Shown one piece after another: positions 15,415 to 23,780 of a stretch of 41,690 nucleotides of DNA. Below the pieces are notes generated by a model that had not been told where the DNA came from, searched no databases, and saw nothing but the letters and a program-made list of their open reading frames with translations. The stretch's first letter is position 1, and every line of letters begins with the position of its first letter. A program made the position numbers and the translations under genes. The stretch is from an uncultured Bacilli bacterium (lineage in GTDB: Bacteria > Bacillota_I > Bacilli_A > RF39 > UBA660), in contig CALVIX010000009.1 of assembly GCA_944331895.1 (NCBI GenBank), positions 1 to 41,690 of the forward strand. Reading direction: 5' to 3'.

Positions 15415-15451
15415 CAAAAAAACTAGGAGCATCCTAGTTTACAGTCAAAAT
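15415..15451 (-). terminator. Terminator after tRNA-Met
   Basis: Stem AAACTAGGA/TCCTAGTTT with T-run on minus directly after the tRNA CCA end; it also has T's on the plus side and may work both ways. Confidence 0.75.
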
Positions 15452-15528
15452 TGGTAGCGACGGAGGGGATCGAACCCCCGACCTTTCGGGTATGAACCGA
15501 ACGCTCTAGCCAGCTGAGCTACATCGCC
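15452..15528 (-). tRNA. tRNA-Met (anticodon CAT, elongator type)
   Basis: 77 nt with encoded CCA. The acceptor arm starts GGCGATG, the D arm is GCTC...GAGC, and the anticodon stem TTCGG/CCGAA closes the loop TTCATAC with anticodon CAT. The T arm is GGGGG-TTCGATC-CCCTC. The sequence is very close to the elongator tRNA-Met of Bacillus; initiator features (CC-mismatched first pair, three G-C pairs in the anticodon stem) are absent. A strong promoter precedes it. Confidence 0.95.
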
Positions 15529-15548
15529 ATATCAAAGTCAACGTATTC

Positions 15549-15577
15549 ATTATATCAAACACATCGACATTTGACAA
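15549..15577 (-). promoter_or_regulatory. Promoter of tRNA-Met
   Basis: -35 TTGTCA (15572-15577), 17-nt spacer, -10 TATAAT (15549-15554) with an upstream TG; about 20 nt before the mature tRNA. Confidence 0.85.
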
Positions 15578-15603
15578 TATCTTTTTTTATATTTTTATTA
15601 TTT

Positions 15604-17106
15604 TTATCTTTCTATCAATGATTCTCCTGTCATTTCACTAGGTTTTTCTAATCCCATTAAATCTAAAATTGTAGGGGCAATATCACCAAGTTTTCCTGGG
15701 TGTAATTTTAATCCTTTTTCCGTAATAATAAATGGAACTGGATTTGTCGTATGAGCCGTTAAAATGTTATCGTTTTCATCTAACATTTCTTCACAATTTC
15801 CATGATCGGCAGTTACAATTAAAATACCACCTAATTCCATAACGCGATCGTAAATCTTTTTAAGATCACGATCTACAGTTTCCACGGCTTTGATTGCAGC
15901 TTCTAAAACACCTGTATGTCCTACCATATCTCCGTTCGCGAAATTTAAAATAACTAAATCCGTATGAGGTAATTCAGCTAAAAGATTCTCTGTTACCTCA
16001 TCCGCACTCATCGATGGTTTTAAGTCATATGTGGCAACTTTAGGAGATGGTATCAATATCTTCTTTTCGTTTTTATATTCCACTTCTTTTCCACCATCAA
16101 AGAAAAAAGTTACATGAGCATACTTCTCAGTTTCTGCTATTCTCAGTTGAGATAAATTTTGTTTTTCAATATATTCTCCTAAAATATTTGTAAGCTCTGG
16201 ATCGTTGAATGCATGGGGAGCATGCACCGTATTCACAACAGGTAACATTGTAATCGTTTTTACGTTGTGAAATTCTACTGTTTCCATATCAATTTCTTTT
16301 GGATTCGTAATAGCTGTAAATAATTCACGTAAGCGATCCTTTCTGAAATTATAAGCAATTACACCATCGTTTTCTTCGACATTTCCACGTTCCGTAAATT
16401 TAGCAGGTAGGAAAAATTCGTCCGTTATCCCTTTTCGATAACTTTTTTCAATATATTCATGAATGGATGGTTCTATATTTCCAATATTATTTACAATGAC
16501 ATCATATGCCTTCTTGAGTCTATCAAAATTATTATCACGATCCATCGCATAATATCTACCGCTGATAGATGCAATGATTCCAAACCCTAATGTTTTTAAC
16601 TTTTCTTCCACTTTAGAAATATATTCATATGCACTTTTAGGAGCGACATCTCTACCGTCTGTAAATAGGTGGAGATAGATATTCTTTACATTTTCCTTTT
16701 GACACATATCTAAAAGTGCTAATAAATGATTGATATGAGAGTGTACTCCCCCATCGCTAATCAGTCCCATAATGTGTAATTTCGAATTGTTTTCTTTGAC
16801 GTGATTCATGACACTTTTAATGATCTCATTATCAAAGAATGTTTTAGTTTCAATTGTTTGATTGATGAGTTCAAGTGGTTGATATACAATTCTACCTGCT
16901 CCGATATTCATATGTCCTACTTCACTATTTCCCATTTGTCCTTTTGGTAGTCCAACAAGTTGTCCTGATGCTGTTAAAGTCGTATGGGGATATTCATTCC
17001 ACAACTGATTAAAAACTGGATTACTCGCAAGTGCGACTGCATTCCCGTGTGTTTCATCTCTCAATCCATATCCATCTAAAATCGTAAGTACGATTGGCTT
17101 CTTCAT
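15604..17106 (-). CDS. gpmI: 2,3-bisphosphoglycerate-independent phosphoglycerate mutase
   Basis: 500 residues, close to the usual 505-515. It interconverts 3- and 2-phosphoglycerate in glycolysis with two Mn ions. The N-terminal metal site is in TILDGYG, the phospho-Ser lies in GNSEVGHMNIGAGR, and the C-terminal metal site in LVILNFANGDMVGHTG and VTADHGNCEEM. The start is set by GAGGAGG. It stands alone and not in the usual gap-pgk-tpi cluster. No terminator is seen before the tRNA, so read-through into tRNA-Met is possible. Confidence 0.96.
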   Translation of the reverse strand: MKKPIVLTILDGYGLRDETHGNAVALASNPVFNQLWNEYPHTTLTASGQLVGLPKGQMGNSEVGHMNIGAGRIVYQPLELINQTIETKTFFDNEIIKSVMNHVKENNSKLHIMGLISDGGVHSHINHLLALLDMCQKENVKNIYLHLFTDGRDVAPKSAYEYISKVEEKLKTLGFGIIASISGRYYAMDRDNNFDRLKKAYDVIVNNIGNIEPSIHEYIEKSYRKGITDEFFLPAKFTERGNVEENDGVIAYNFRKDRLRELFTAITNPKEIDMETVEFHNVKTITMLPVVNTVHAPHAFNDPELTNILGEYIEKQNLSQLRIAETEKYAHVTFFFDGGKEVEYKNEKKILIPSPKVATYDLKPSMSADEVTENLLAELPHTDLVILNFANGDMVGHTGVLEAAIKAVETVDRDLKKIYDRVMELGGILIVTADHGNCEEMLDENDNILTAHTTNPVPFIITEKGLKLHPGKLGDIAPTILDLMGLEKPSEMTGESLIER

Positions 17107-17235
17107 TTTATCATCCTCCTCTTTTATTGTGACTACGTTATCATTATATCATGATTCCTTCGCTTTCTCTATCTTTTTCTCACATTGTATTCTCATGATT
17201 TATATGATACGATGCTAATGATGGGTGGTGAGATA

Positions 17236-18120
17236 ATGATATTAAACGTTAGTGGCAGAACTGATATTATTGCCTATTATACTCCATGGTTTATAAATCG
17301 TATCAAGGCAGGGTTCTTCGATGTACGCAACCCATTTTATCCTAAACAAGTGAGTCGTATTTTCTATCGCGACGTCGATGCGATCGTATTTTGTACGAAA
17401 AATCCAATTCCTATCATTCCACACTTATCCGAAATACAAAAGCCATATGTATTTCATATTACAATCACTCCTTATAAAAATGAGATAGAGCCCCATGTTC
17501 CTCCAAAAGGAAAAATAATAGAGGCAGTAAAACAAATTTCTAATGTCATCGGAAAACGTTTTGTATATATTCGATATGATCCTATCTTTTTAAATTCTAC
17601 TTATACGATCGATTATCACATTCGTGCCTTTCGTCATCTCTGCGAACTTTTAGATGGCTACACGACACACATCATTGTATCCTTTCTAGATCATTATAAG
17701 AATGTAGATAACAATAAAGATATTCTCAAAGAACATCCTCTTTCTGAAAAGGATTATGAAATTATCGGCACTAATTTTAGTGCGATTGCAAAAGAGCATC
17801 ATATGACAGTTCAAACGTGCGCAGAGCACCGTAATTTAAAAGAATATGGCTTTATTGTAGACGATTGCATTAGTAAAAATTTAGCTTATCTTCTCACAAA
17901 GAAGACGAATTTCAAGGAATGGAAAGCTAGAAATAAAATGTGTCACTGTGTTGAAATGGTCGATATTGGTGCCTATAATAGTTGTTTTCATAAATGTAAA
18001 TATTGCTATGCGAATTATAGTGAAGAAAAAATCGAATCCAACATGAAACAACACGATCCAAATAGTTCTCTTCTCATTGGAACGTTATCAGACGAAGACC
18101 AGATTAAAACAAGAAAATAA
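17236..18120 (+). CDS. DUF1848 family protein with Cys cluster
   Basis: 294 residues from the ATG at 17236, chosen because GGTGGTGAG lies just upstream and relatives begin at the same MILNVSGRTDI motif; the open frame extends to 17185. The C-terminus contains CHCVEMVDIGAYNSC followed by FHKCKYCYAN, a cysteine cluster that suggests an Fe-S or zinc site and recalls radical-SAM and SplB proteins. The N-terminal part has the conserved FWxx-like VDAIVFCTKNP core. DUF1848 proteins are uncharacterised. It is monocistronic on plus and ends in a bidirectional terminator. Confidence 0.85.
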   Translation: MILNVSGRTDIIAYYTPWFINRIKAGFFDVRNPFYPKQVSRIFYRDVDAIVFCTKNPIPIIPHLSEIQKPYVFHITITPYKNEIEPHVPPKGKIIEAVKQISNVIGKRFVYIRYDPIFLNSTYTIDYHIRAFRHLCELLDGYTTHIIVSFLDHYKNVDNNKDILKEHPLSEKDYEIIGTNFSAIAKEHHMTVQTCAEHRNLKEYGFIVDDCISKNLAYLLTKKTNFKEWKARNKMCHCVEMVDIGAYNSCFHKCKYCYANYSEEKIESNMKQHDPNSSLLIGTLSDEDQIKTRK

Positions 18121-18142
18121 GCAGTCTCCTGCTTATTTTTTA
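18116..18142 (+). terminator. Bidirectional terminator between convergent genes
   Basis: Stem AATAAGCAG/CTGCTTATT with tetraloop TCTC and a T-run on plus; the A-rich 5' side allows it to serve the minus-strand gene ending at 18140 as well. Confidence 0.85.
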
Positions 18143-18934
18143 TTCTTTCAAAACTGGTATAAAACTTTCTGCGATTTTATACTTATCACGATTGTGAATA
18201 TATAGATATCCGATGATAGAAAAGACGACTGCGCCGACAAAATTAACGAGTAAGTCTTTCATCGTATCGATAATTCCGATATCTAAATATCCACCTTCGA
18301 CGGTAATTTCTTTTGATTTTCCATCCTCTTGATAAGAGATCGTCGTATGGTCGATATTTTTAATGATCACAGGTACATTCTTTCCCTCTGGATTTAATTC
18401 TACCGTAGAAATTGTCTCAACAACCCGATCTTTTTGCATATCCATCTTTAAAAGTTGATCCCCTCCAAATTCAAAGAATTCCCAAAGAACACCAATGGTC
18501 ATAGAAAAGCAAAAAGCAACAAGAGCGACAAAAATTGGAGTCAAATGAATACGTACTCGCTCCGAACGATTTAAAATATCGATCAGTGAAAATCCTATTG
18601 CAGCACTTAAAAATCCATTCAGTGTATGTAAAATTGTATCCCAATGTTTAAATATTCCATAAAAATTTTGTATTTCTCCTAAAATTTCCGCGGAGAAGAT
18701 GAAGAGTAAAATAATAATTTCCAAGGGAGTTGGTAAATCTATTTTAAACTTTTTATCTATAATAAATGGAATGGTAAATAAAATTAACGTCAAGATACAA
18801 AGGAATACATCGTGCCAATTCCGGTGTAATACTTGGGCGATTAAAGATACGATTACTAAAAATCGTAAAATTAAATACACTGTCAATGTCTTTTTATCAG
18901 CACCCTTCAACACTTCTTTTAATTCTTTTCTCAC
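18140..18934 (-). CDS. Polytopic membrane protein (DUF2238/YjdF-like)
   Basis: 264 residues with about seven transmembrane helices. The segment NFYGIFKHWDTILHTLNGFL matches the His/Asp-containing core of a family of uncharacterised membrane proteins related to YjdF/DUF2238 (recognised from memory). A soluble insertion (about residues 165-215) lies between the last two helices. The start is GTG at 18934 with AGGTGAT upstream. It is transcribed alone. Function unknown. Confidence 0.65.
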   Translation of the reverse strand: MRKELKEVLKGADKKTLTVYLILRFLVIVSLIAQVLHRNWHDVFLCILTLILFTIPFIIDKKFKIDLPTPLEIIILLFIFSAEILGEIQNFYGIFKHWDTILHTLNGFLSAAIGFSLIDILNRSERVRIHLTPIFVALVAFCFSMTIGVLWEFFEFGGDQLLKMDMQKDRVVETISTVELNPEGKNVPVIIKNIDHTTISYQEDGKSKEITVEGGYLDIGIIDTMKDLLVNFVGAVVFSIIGYLYIHNRDKYKIAESFIPVLKE

Positions 18935-19029
18935 AAAATCACCTGCTTATATAATAAATTATAACATATGTTTTCTTTTCATTCATCCCCTATTCTGATA
19001 TAATTGTAACATAGAAAGAAGGCTCAACT

Positions 19030-19884
19030 ATGAAACAAACATTGTCTGCTTTATTATTTAGTATGATCGTTGACTTTTTTGTATTTCTATCAAAATTAAC
19101 TTGCGGAATCATATCTGGAAGTAATGCTCTCATTGCCGATAGTTTTTATACATTCAGTAATTTTGTCACTGATATTCTAGCAAGTATTGGAACTAAACTT
19201 TCCAAAAAAAGGCCGAATAAAACACATCCTTTCGGCTATGGAAAGGTAGAATATTTAGCTAGCATCATAATTGGATTTACCATTCTTGCAATTGCTATCG
19301 TCATTTTTCTAATCAGTTTTTTAGAAACCAAAAGATCCTATTATCTATGGATTTATATCGTTTTAGGAATGTGCATTATATGTAAATGCTTTATTTCACA
19401 TCATACATTGAAAATGGGCAAAAAACAAAAAAGTGATATTCTCATTTCTACTGCTCATATTTCTGTCATCGATATCATTTCCACTACATGTATTACGATC
19501 ATCATGGGACTATCTCAAATTTTTCCTAATACCAATATTTTTCTATATGTCGATCGTCTGATTAGTATTTTTATCAGTTATGAAATTTTAAGACTCGCCT
19601 ACCATATGTTAAAAGAAAACATGCTTGCGATCATTGGCGAAATTGATCAAAATGAAACACTGATCAAACAGATTGAAAAAACAGTTGAGGAAATTCCACA
19701 CGTCGATATTGTTCAAGTACAACTCATCAAATACGGATCATATTACAAAGCGAGTTTAAAAATTGCTCTATCACCTAATATCACATTAAAACAATTACTT
19801 AGAATCGAAGAAAAAATCAATCGTGCAATCAAAAAGAAAAAATTCGGTATTAAATATACGACCATTGAAATTTCAGAAGAATAA
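19030..19884 (+). CDS. Cation diffusion facilitator-family transporter with atypical metal site
   Basis: 284 residues with six transmembrane helices and a C-terminal cytoplasmic ferredoxin-like domain (VEEIPHVDIVQVQLIKYGSY). The family hallmark HPFGYGKVEYLAS follows helix 2. The metal-binding residues are changed, however: the helix-2 motif HxxxD of ADALHSLSD-type members reads YTFSN, and in helix 5 the His is one position off, H-I-S-V-I-D, leaving only the Asp in place. CDF proteins export Zn, Mn or Fe by proton antiport; this one may have another substrate or no transport activity. The promoter has TGATATAAT upstream. Confidence 0.8.
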   Translation: MKQTLSALLFSMIVDFFVFLSKLTCGIISGSNALIADSFYTFSNFVTDILASIGTKLSKKRPNKTHPFGYGKVEYLASIIIGFTILAIAIVIFLISFLETKRSYYLWIYIVLGMCIICKCFISHHTLKMGKKQKSDILISTAHISVIDIISTTCITIIMGLSQIFPNTNIFLYVDRLISIFISYEILRLAYHMLKENMLAIIGEIDQNETLIKQIEKTVEEIPHVDIVQVQLIKYGSYYKASLKIALSPNITLKQLLRIEEKINRAIKKKKFGIKYTTIEISEE

Positions 19885-19912
19885 ACCACATACGCTTGTA
19901 TGTGGTATTTTA
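19885..19912 (+). terminator. Bidirectional terminator between CDF gene and rseP
   Basis: Perfect 9-bp stem ACCACATAC/GTATGTGGT with loop GCTT; T-rich on both outward sides. Confidence 0.85.
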
Positions 19913-20947
19913 TTGAAACAATCTTACAATGTCGTTATACGTAATGAAAACCATGAGAATCATGAGTAGTATGAAACCAATGGCATGCACAGTATTTTCG
20001 AATTTCGCGTCTACTGGACTTCCTTTCATTTTCTCGACAATCAAGAAGAAGAGTCTACCTCCATCAAATGCAGGAATTGGAAGTAAGTTGATAAATCCGA
20101 CATTGATACTAATATAAGCAGTAAGATAAACCAAGTTTAAAATACCTGCCTTAGCACTTTCGCCAATGATCGTAAAAATTCCAATCGGCCCTGCAAGTGA
20201 AGATAAACTTAACTGTCCTGTCGCTAAATAGTAGATAATCAGTGCCATTTGTCTCAAAAGACTCCATGTCTTTTCAAAAGCATACTGAATTGCAGCTAAC
20301 ACACCGTGCGTTGTTTTCCCAGAAAGAGAAAAACCATATTTATACCCTTCCTGTCCATCGACTTTTACTTTTTTTGGAGCAAATGTAACATCGTGATAAG
20401 TATCTCCACGTTTTACTTTTAAAGTAATTTCTTCTCCAGCAGACACTTGTAACTTTAACATAAAATCATCGGCATTTACGATCTTATCTCCATTTAGTCC
20501 TACGATCAAGTCACCTTTTTTCAAACCAGAGTCTGTTACATCATACCCTTTTTCAATCGTATCGATAATAGGTTTACTCGTTGGTGCTCCACTAATGAGA
20601 GCAATCGTAAATAGAAGGACAATGGCAAGAATAAAATTAAACATAACTCCTGCTACAATCGTTAAAAAACGTTGGCGCCATGGTTTTGATTGCATCCTCT
20701 TATCTTTTGGGACATCCTCATCTACCTCGACATCTTCTCCCGCCATACTGACGTAACCACCAATGGGAAGCAGGCGAAGAACATAGTCCGTTTCATCCCC
20801 TTTTCGATGCCATTCATGTAGTTTAGGTCCCATACCAATCGAAAACTCATAACAATAAATTCCCGATTTTTTTGCAAATAAGAAGTGACCAAACTCGTGA
20901 ATGGTAAGCGTCACTCCTAGAATAATAATAAAATATATTAACGTCAT
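19910..20947 (-). CDS. rseP: Site-2 protease RseP
   Basis: 345 residues. Intramembrane zinc metalloprotease of regulated intramembrane proteolysis. The zinc site HEFGH (about residues 18-22) lies in the first membrane helix, a PDZ domain covers about residues 115-195 (GLKKGDLIVGLNGDKIVNAD), and the second catalytic motif NLLPIPAFDGGRL provides the Asp. It ends a conserved uppS-cdsA-rseP cluster, as in most Firmicutes. Targets are probably anti-sigma factors or remnant signal peptides. Confidence 0.95.
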   Translation of the reverse strand: MTLIYFIIILGVTLTIHEFGHFLFAKKSGIYCYEFSIGMGPKLHEWHRKGDETDYVLRLLPIGGYVSMAGEDVEVDEDVPKDKRMQSKPWRQRFLTIVAGVMFNFILAIVLLFTIALISGAPTSKPIIDTIEKGYDVTDSGLKKGDLIVGLNGDKIVNADDFMLKLQVSAGEEITLKVKRGDTYHDVTFAPKKVKVDGQEGYKYGFSLSGKTTHGVLAAIQYAFEKTWSLLRQMALIIYYLATGQLSLSSLAGPIGIFTIIGESAKAGILNLVYLTAYISINVGFINLLPIPAFDGGRLFFLIVEKMKGSPVDAKFENTVHAIGFILLMILMVFITYNDIVRLFQ

Positions 20948-20964
20948 GTTCTATCTCCTTTTCG

Positions 20965-21765
20965 TTATATCAATGGAATAAAAAACATAAAACCAAGCAA
21001 GACAAAGATAATACTATCAAGTCGATCTAATATTCCACCATGTCCTGGCATAATATTAGAGAAATCTTTCTTCTCAAAATAACGTTTAATTGCTGAAAAG
21101 ACGAGATCTCCAAATTGACCTAACACAGATAGAAATAGTGTCATTAGAATAATTACGTAAAGTGGCATTTGTGAATCGATCACAACATTGAAAAATACAG
21201 ATGCAAATAAAACTCCAAAAACAGTTCCACCGATCATACCTTCCCATGTTTTTTTCGGCGATATGCACTCTAATAACTTATTTCTTCCGATCAATAATCC
21301 TGTAATATAAGCATATGTATCTGTAATAATCGTTATTATAAATAGATAAATTAACAGCATTAAATCGATCTGCCGCAACAATATTAGTAAATGAAATGAA
21401 ATTCCTAAAAAGAAAACGCCACCGATCATATAAAATCCATCATTGACACTATATAACGAACGATCATGATATAAAACTACTGGAATTAACATAGCGAGAA
21501 AAAGCGCTGTAATTACCCTAAAATCGATCGTAAACAACATATCATCCGCCCCTGTATTTACAAGCACAATTAAACTTAAAATAATATATGAAATAATGCG
21601 AATAAAAATTGGCATGTCTTTCTTAGTTTGTTTAATGTTGATAAATTCTTTTAATGCTAGTAACGATAAGGCATAAACACCTAATCGATACCATATTCCA
21701 CCTACCAGTAAAATTGGAACGCAAATCGCAAAAGCTACGATCGCACTAATGATTCTTACTTTCAT
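20965..21765 (-). CDS. cdsA: Phosphatidate cytidylyltransferase
   Basis: 266 residues with about eight membrane helices. It makes CDP-diacylglycerol from phosphatidate and CTP for phospholipid synthesis. The CdsA signature is complete: SPKKTWEGMIGGTVFG followed by QFGDLVFSAIKRYFEKKDFS and MPGHGGILDRLDSIIF. It overlaps the uppS stop as ATGA and lies 17 nt before rseP. Confidence 0.95.
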   Translation of the reverse strand: MKVRIISAIVAFAICVPILLVGGIWYRLGVYALSLLALKEFINIKQTKKDMPIFIRIISYIILSLIVLVNTGADDMLFTIDFRVITALFLAMLIPVVLYHDRSLYSVNDGFYMIGGVFFLGISFHLLILLRQIDLMLLIYLFIITIITDTYAYITGLLIGRNKLLECISPKKTWEGMIGGTVFGVLFASVFFNVVIDSQMPLYVIILMTLFLSVLGQFGDLVFSAIKRYFEKKDFSNIMPGHGGILDRLDSIIFVLLGFMFFIPLI

Positions 21766-22460
21766 TTTTTCACTCCTCCAAATCTTCTATCTCTACTTTG
21801 AAATATCTTTAAAGCTTCGTCAAATTTTTTATCATCAAAGTCAGGAAATAGACAGTCTGTAAAATAAAACTCCGCATACGCTAATTGATACATCATAAAG
21901 TTACTCAAGCGATATTCTCCACTCGTACGAATTAAAAAATCAACAGGAGGTAAGTCTTGATATAAATATTTTTCAAATTCTTTTGGCGTCAACTCTGAAA
22001 CATCTTTTTTTTCTTCGACAATTCGTCTTACTGCATCTATAATTTCATACTGACTTCCATAATTTAAACAGATATTAAATATACCTGCTGTATTTTCTCT
22101 TGTTGCTTCTACCACTTCATCCATCGCTTCTAACACGTCATGTCTCAACGGCTCTCTTCTTCCCGAAAAAACAACACGAATATTGTTATCGATAAACACT
22201 TTTAATTCTCTTTTAAAATTCTTCACAAACAAATCCATTAGATAACTTACTTCCTCTGGACTTCTTTTAAAATTTTCTGTCGAAAACGCATAGACACTTA
22301 AAACACGTACTCCACATTTAAAAATGTGCAGCCCCAATTTTTTTAGATTTTCACTACCTGCTTTGTGTCCAAGACTTCGCGGTAAATTACGTCTTTTTGC
22401 CCATCTTCCGTTTCCATCCATGATAATTGCAACGTGATTAGGGATTATTTCTCTATCCAT
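21762..22460 (-). CDS. uppS: Isoprenyl transferase (undecaprenyl diphosphate synthase)
   Basis: 232 residues. It elongates farnesyl diphosphate to the C55 lipid carrier for cell-wall precursors. Substrate-binding motifs are present: IIMDGNGRWAKRRN (catalytic Asp), the hydrophobic YAFSTENFKRS, and RTSGEYRLSNFM near the C-terminus. It is first of the uppS-cdsA-rseP operon; ribosome site GAGGTAGAG. Confidence 0.96.
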   Translation of the reverse strand: MDREIIPNHVAIIMDGNGRWAKRRNLPRSLGHKAGSENLKKLGLHIFKCGVRVLSVYAFSTENFKRSPEEVSYLMDLFVKNFKRELKVFIDNNIRVVFSGRREPLRHDVLEAMDEVVEATRENTAGIFNICLNYGSQYEIIDAVRRIVEEKKDVSELTPKEFEKYLYQDLPPVDFLIRTSGEYRLSNFMMYQLAYAEFYFTDCLFPDFDDKKFDEALKIFQSRDRRFGGVKK

Positions 22461-22536
22461 ATCTCTACCTCACTGTTTTTATTATATAATAATTTCTACA
22501 AATATACAACAAAGTTTATTTTCTTCGCCAAACAAA

Positions 22537-22566
22537 AATAGTGTCTTTCATCAAGAACACTATTTT
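22537..22566 (-). terminator. Terminator after khpA
   Basis: Stem AATAGTGT/ACACTATT with T-run on minus. It ends the rpsP-khpA transcript; rimM, trmD and rplS, which follow in many Bacilli, are not here. Confidence 0.75.
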
Positions 22567-22812
22567 CTAGAAAGAATCAATATTGATCTTTACTTTCTTA
22601 TTTCCGTTTACATAGCTAGAAGCTTGTACAATTGTACGAATCGCATTAGCGATCGTACCACCACGACCAATGACAGATCCCATATCATCATCAGAAACCA
22701 ACACTTCGATAATAATCATATCATCCTCTTCTTCGAATTGTTTCACAGAGACACTATCTGGATCCTTCACTAGATTTTTTACTAAATACTCTGTTAATGC
22801 TGCTAAATCCAT
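22567..22812 (-). CDS. khpA: KH-domain RNA-binding protein KhpA
   Basis: 81 residues, a single KH domain of the YlqC/KhpA family. The RNA-binding loop is GRGG in SVIGRGGTIANAIRTIVQA. Partners with KhpB to bind RNA and influence cell elongation in streptococci. It lies 2 nt after rpsP, its usual place in Firmicutes. Confidence 0.92.
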   Translation of the reverse strand: MDLAALTEYLVKNLVKDPDSVSVKQFEEEDDMIIIEVLVSDDDMGSVIGRGGTIANAIRTIVQASSYVNGNKKVKINIDSF

Positions 22813-22814
22813 AA

Positions 22815-23099
22815 TTATTTCTCTGCTTTCTTTGTGTGTTTTGCATTGTGGAATTTTTCGTTAATTCCTACTTTCTTAAATAAAGCACGAACTGTATCTG
22901 TTGGAATTGCTCCATTTTCTAACCACTTCATAGCTTTTTCTTCATCGATTTTAATCTCTGCAGGAGTTGTTAAAGGATTATAAGTTCCTACAGTTTCGAT
23001 GAATTTTCCATCTCTTGGGCTTCTAGAATCTGCTGCTACCACACGGTAGAAAGGTTTCTTTTTAGCTCCCATTCTTTTTAATCTTAATTTAACTGCCAT
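22815..23099 (-). CDS. rpsP: 30S ribosomal protein S16
   Basis: 94 residues from the ATG at 23099, which has GGAGGGA upstream; the open frame extends to 23150 but relatives begin at [11 protein letters not shown]. The core [20 protein letters not shown] and TVGTYNPL is diagnostic. The C-terminal tail is Lys-rich. Confidence 0.97.
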   Translation of the reverse strand: MAVKLRLKRMGAKKKPFYRVVAADSRSPRDGKFIETVGTYNPLTTPAEIKIDEEKAMKWLENGAIPTDTVRALFKKVGINEKFHNAKHTKKAEK

Positions 23100-23142
23100 A
23101 GTATCCCTCCAATCTGTCATTATTTTATCATAGCAAAAAGAA

Positions 23143-23168
23143 AGTGTCAACCTTTTTTTGTTGACACT
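23143..23168 (-). terminator. Terminator after cotE
   Basis: Perfect 9-bp stem AGTGTCAAC/GTTGACACT (23143-23151 with 23160-23168) followed on minus by TTCTTTTT, upstream of the rpsP promoter. Confidence 0.8.
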
Positions 23169-23171
23169 ACA

Positions 23172-23705
23172 TCATATGTATTTTTCATCGACTTCATTCT
23201 CAATTTGCTCTTCTACTTCTTCAGTCATTTCGTCTTCTACCTCTTCCCATGGTTCTTCATCTTCTTCTACAGAGATTTTAACTTTGGTTTCTCCGACAAT
23301 TTCAACTCCTAATTCTTTTTCGATATCAAAAGAGATCGTTCCATCATCTTCGATATTTACTTTAACACAATTTGGCTGTTTTAACGTTCTTACAATAATG
23401 TCAGTATCACCACTTAAATCCGCACTTGCTTTCGTCTTTACGTTAAACAGATCGTTATACTCAATTTTCTTGTTTACAACAGTCGTCTTACTATCATTTT
23501 CATAAGAATACCAAATATTTACATCATAACTACCATCGACACCAATCTTATCACCTGTTTTATACCCCTTAAATTGATGATTGATCACCCAGCATCCTAA
23601 TACAGTTGTCGGTTGATCTGTCGGTGTTAATGTATAGCTGTTTTTGAAATATTTTTTTCCTTTTCCAATGACTGCTTTCGTTACGATTTCTTTATATAAA
23701 GCCAT
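23172..23705 (-). CDS. cotE: Outer spore coat morphogenetic protein CotE
   Basis: 177 residues from the ATG at 23705 (GGGGTGA upstream). It closely follows Bacillus CotE: an N-terminal YKEIVTKAVIGKGKKYFK, the core LGCWVINHQFKGYKTG, GSYDVNIWYSYENDSKT, QPNCVKVNIEDDG and ELGVEIVGETKVKISVEE, then a strongly acidic tail of about 30 residues that resembles the CotE C-terminus. CotE assembles around the forespore and recruits outer-coat proteins. Its presence is the best evidence that this organism makes spores. A sigma-E-type promoter is expected but I cannot identify one with certainty in the 60 nt upstream. Confidence 0.9.
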   Translation of the reverse strand: MALYKEIVTKAVIGKGKKYFKNSYTLTPTDQPTTVLGCWVINHQFKGYKTGDKIGVDGSYDVNIWYSYENDSKTTVVNKKIEYNDLFNVKTKASADLSGDTDIIVRTLKQPNCVKVNIEDDGTISFDIEKELGVEIVGETKVKISVEEDEEPWEEVEDEMTEEVEEQIENEVDEKYI

Positions 23706-23753
23706 AACTTCACCCCTCACTTTAATGTATGCTTACAAGTGATAAATGTGTAC

Positions 23754-23780
23754 AAAAAAAGAAGATGATTATCTTCCTCT
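23754..23780 (-). terminator. Terminator after the transglutaminase-like gene
   Basis: Stem GAAGAT/ATCTTC followed by seven T's on minus; it overlaps the gene's last codons. Confidence 0.7.

Noticed and set aside
17236-18120. Spore photoproduct lyase or radical-SAM enzyme
   Set aside because: The Cys cluster is C-terminal and the sequence fits DUF1848, which is not shown to be radical SAM; no N-terminal CxxxCxxC is present.
23158-23505. A plus-strand Ser-rich frame opposite cotE
   Set aside because: It is the antisense of the acidic cotE tail, where GAA/GAT codons give Ser/Phe on the other strand.
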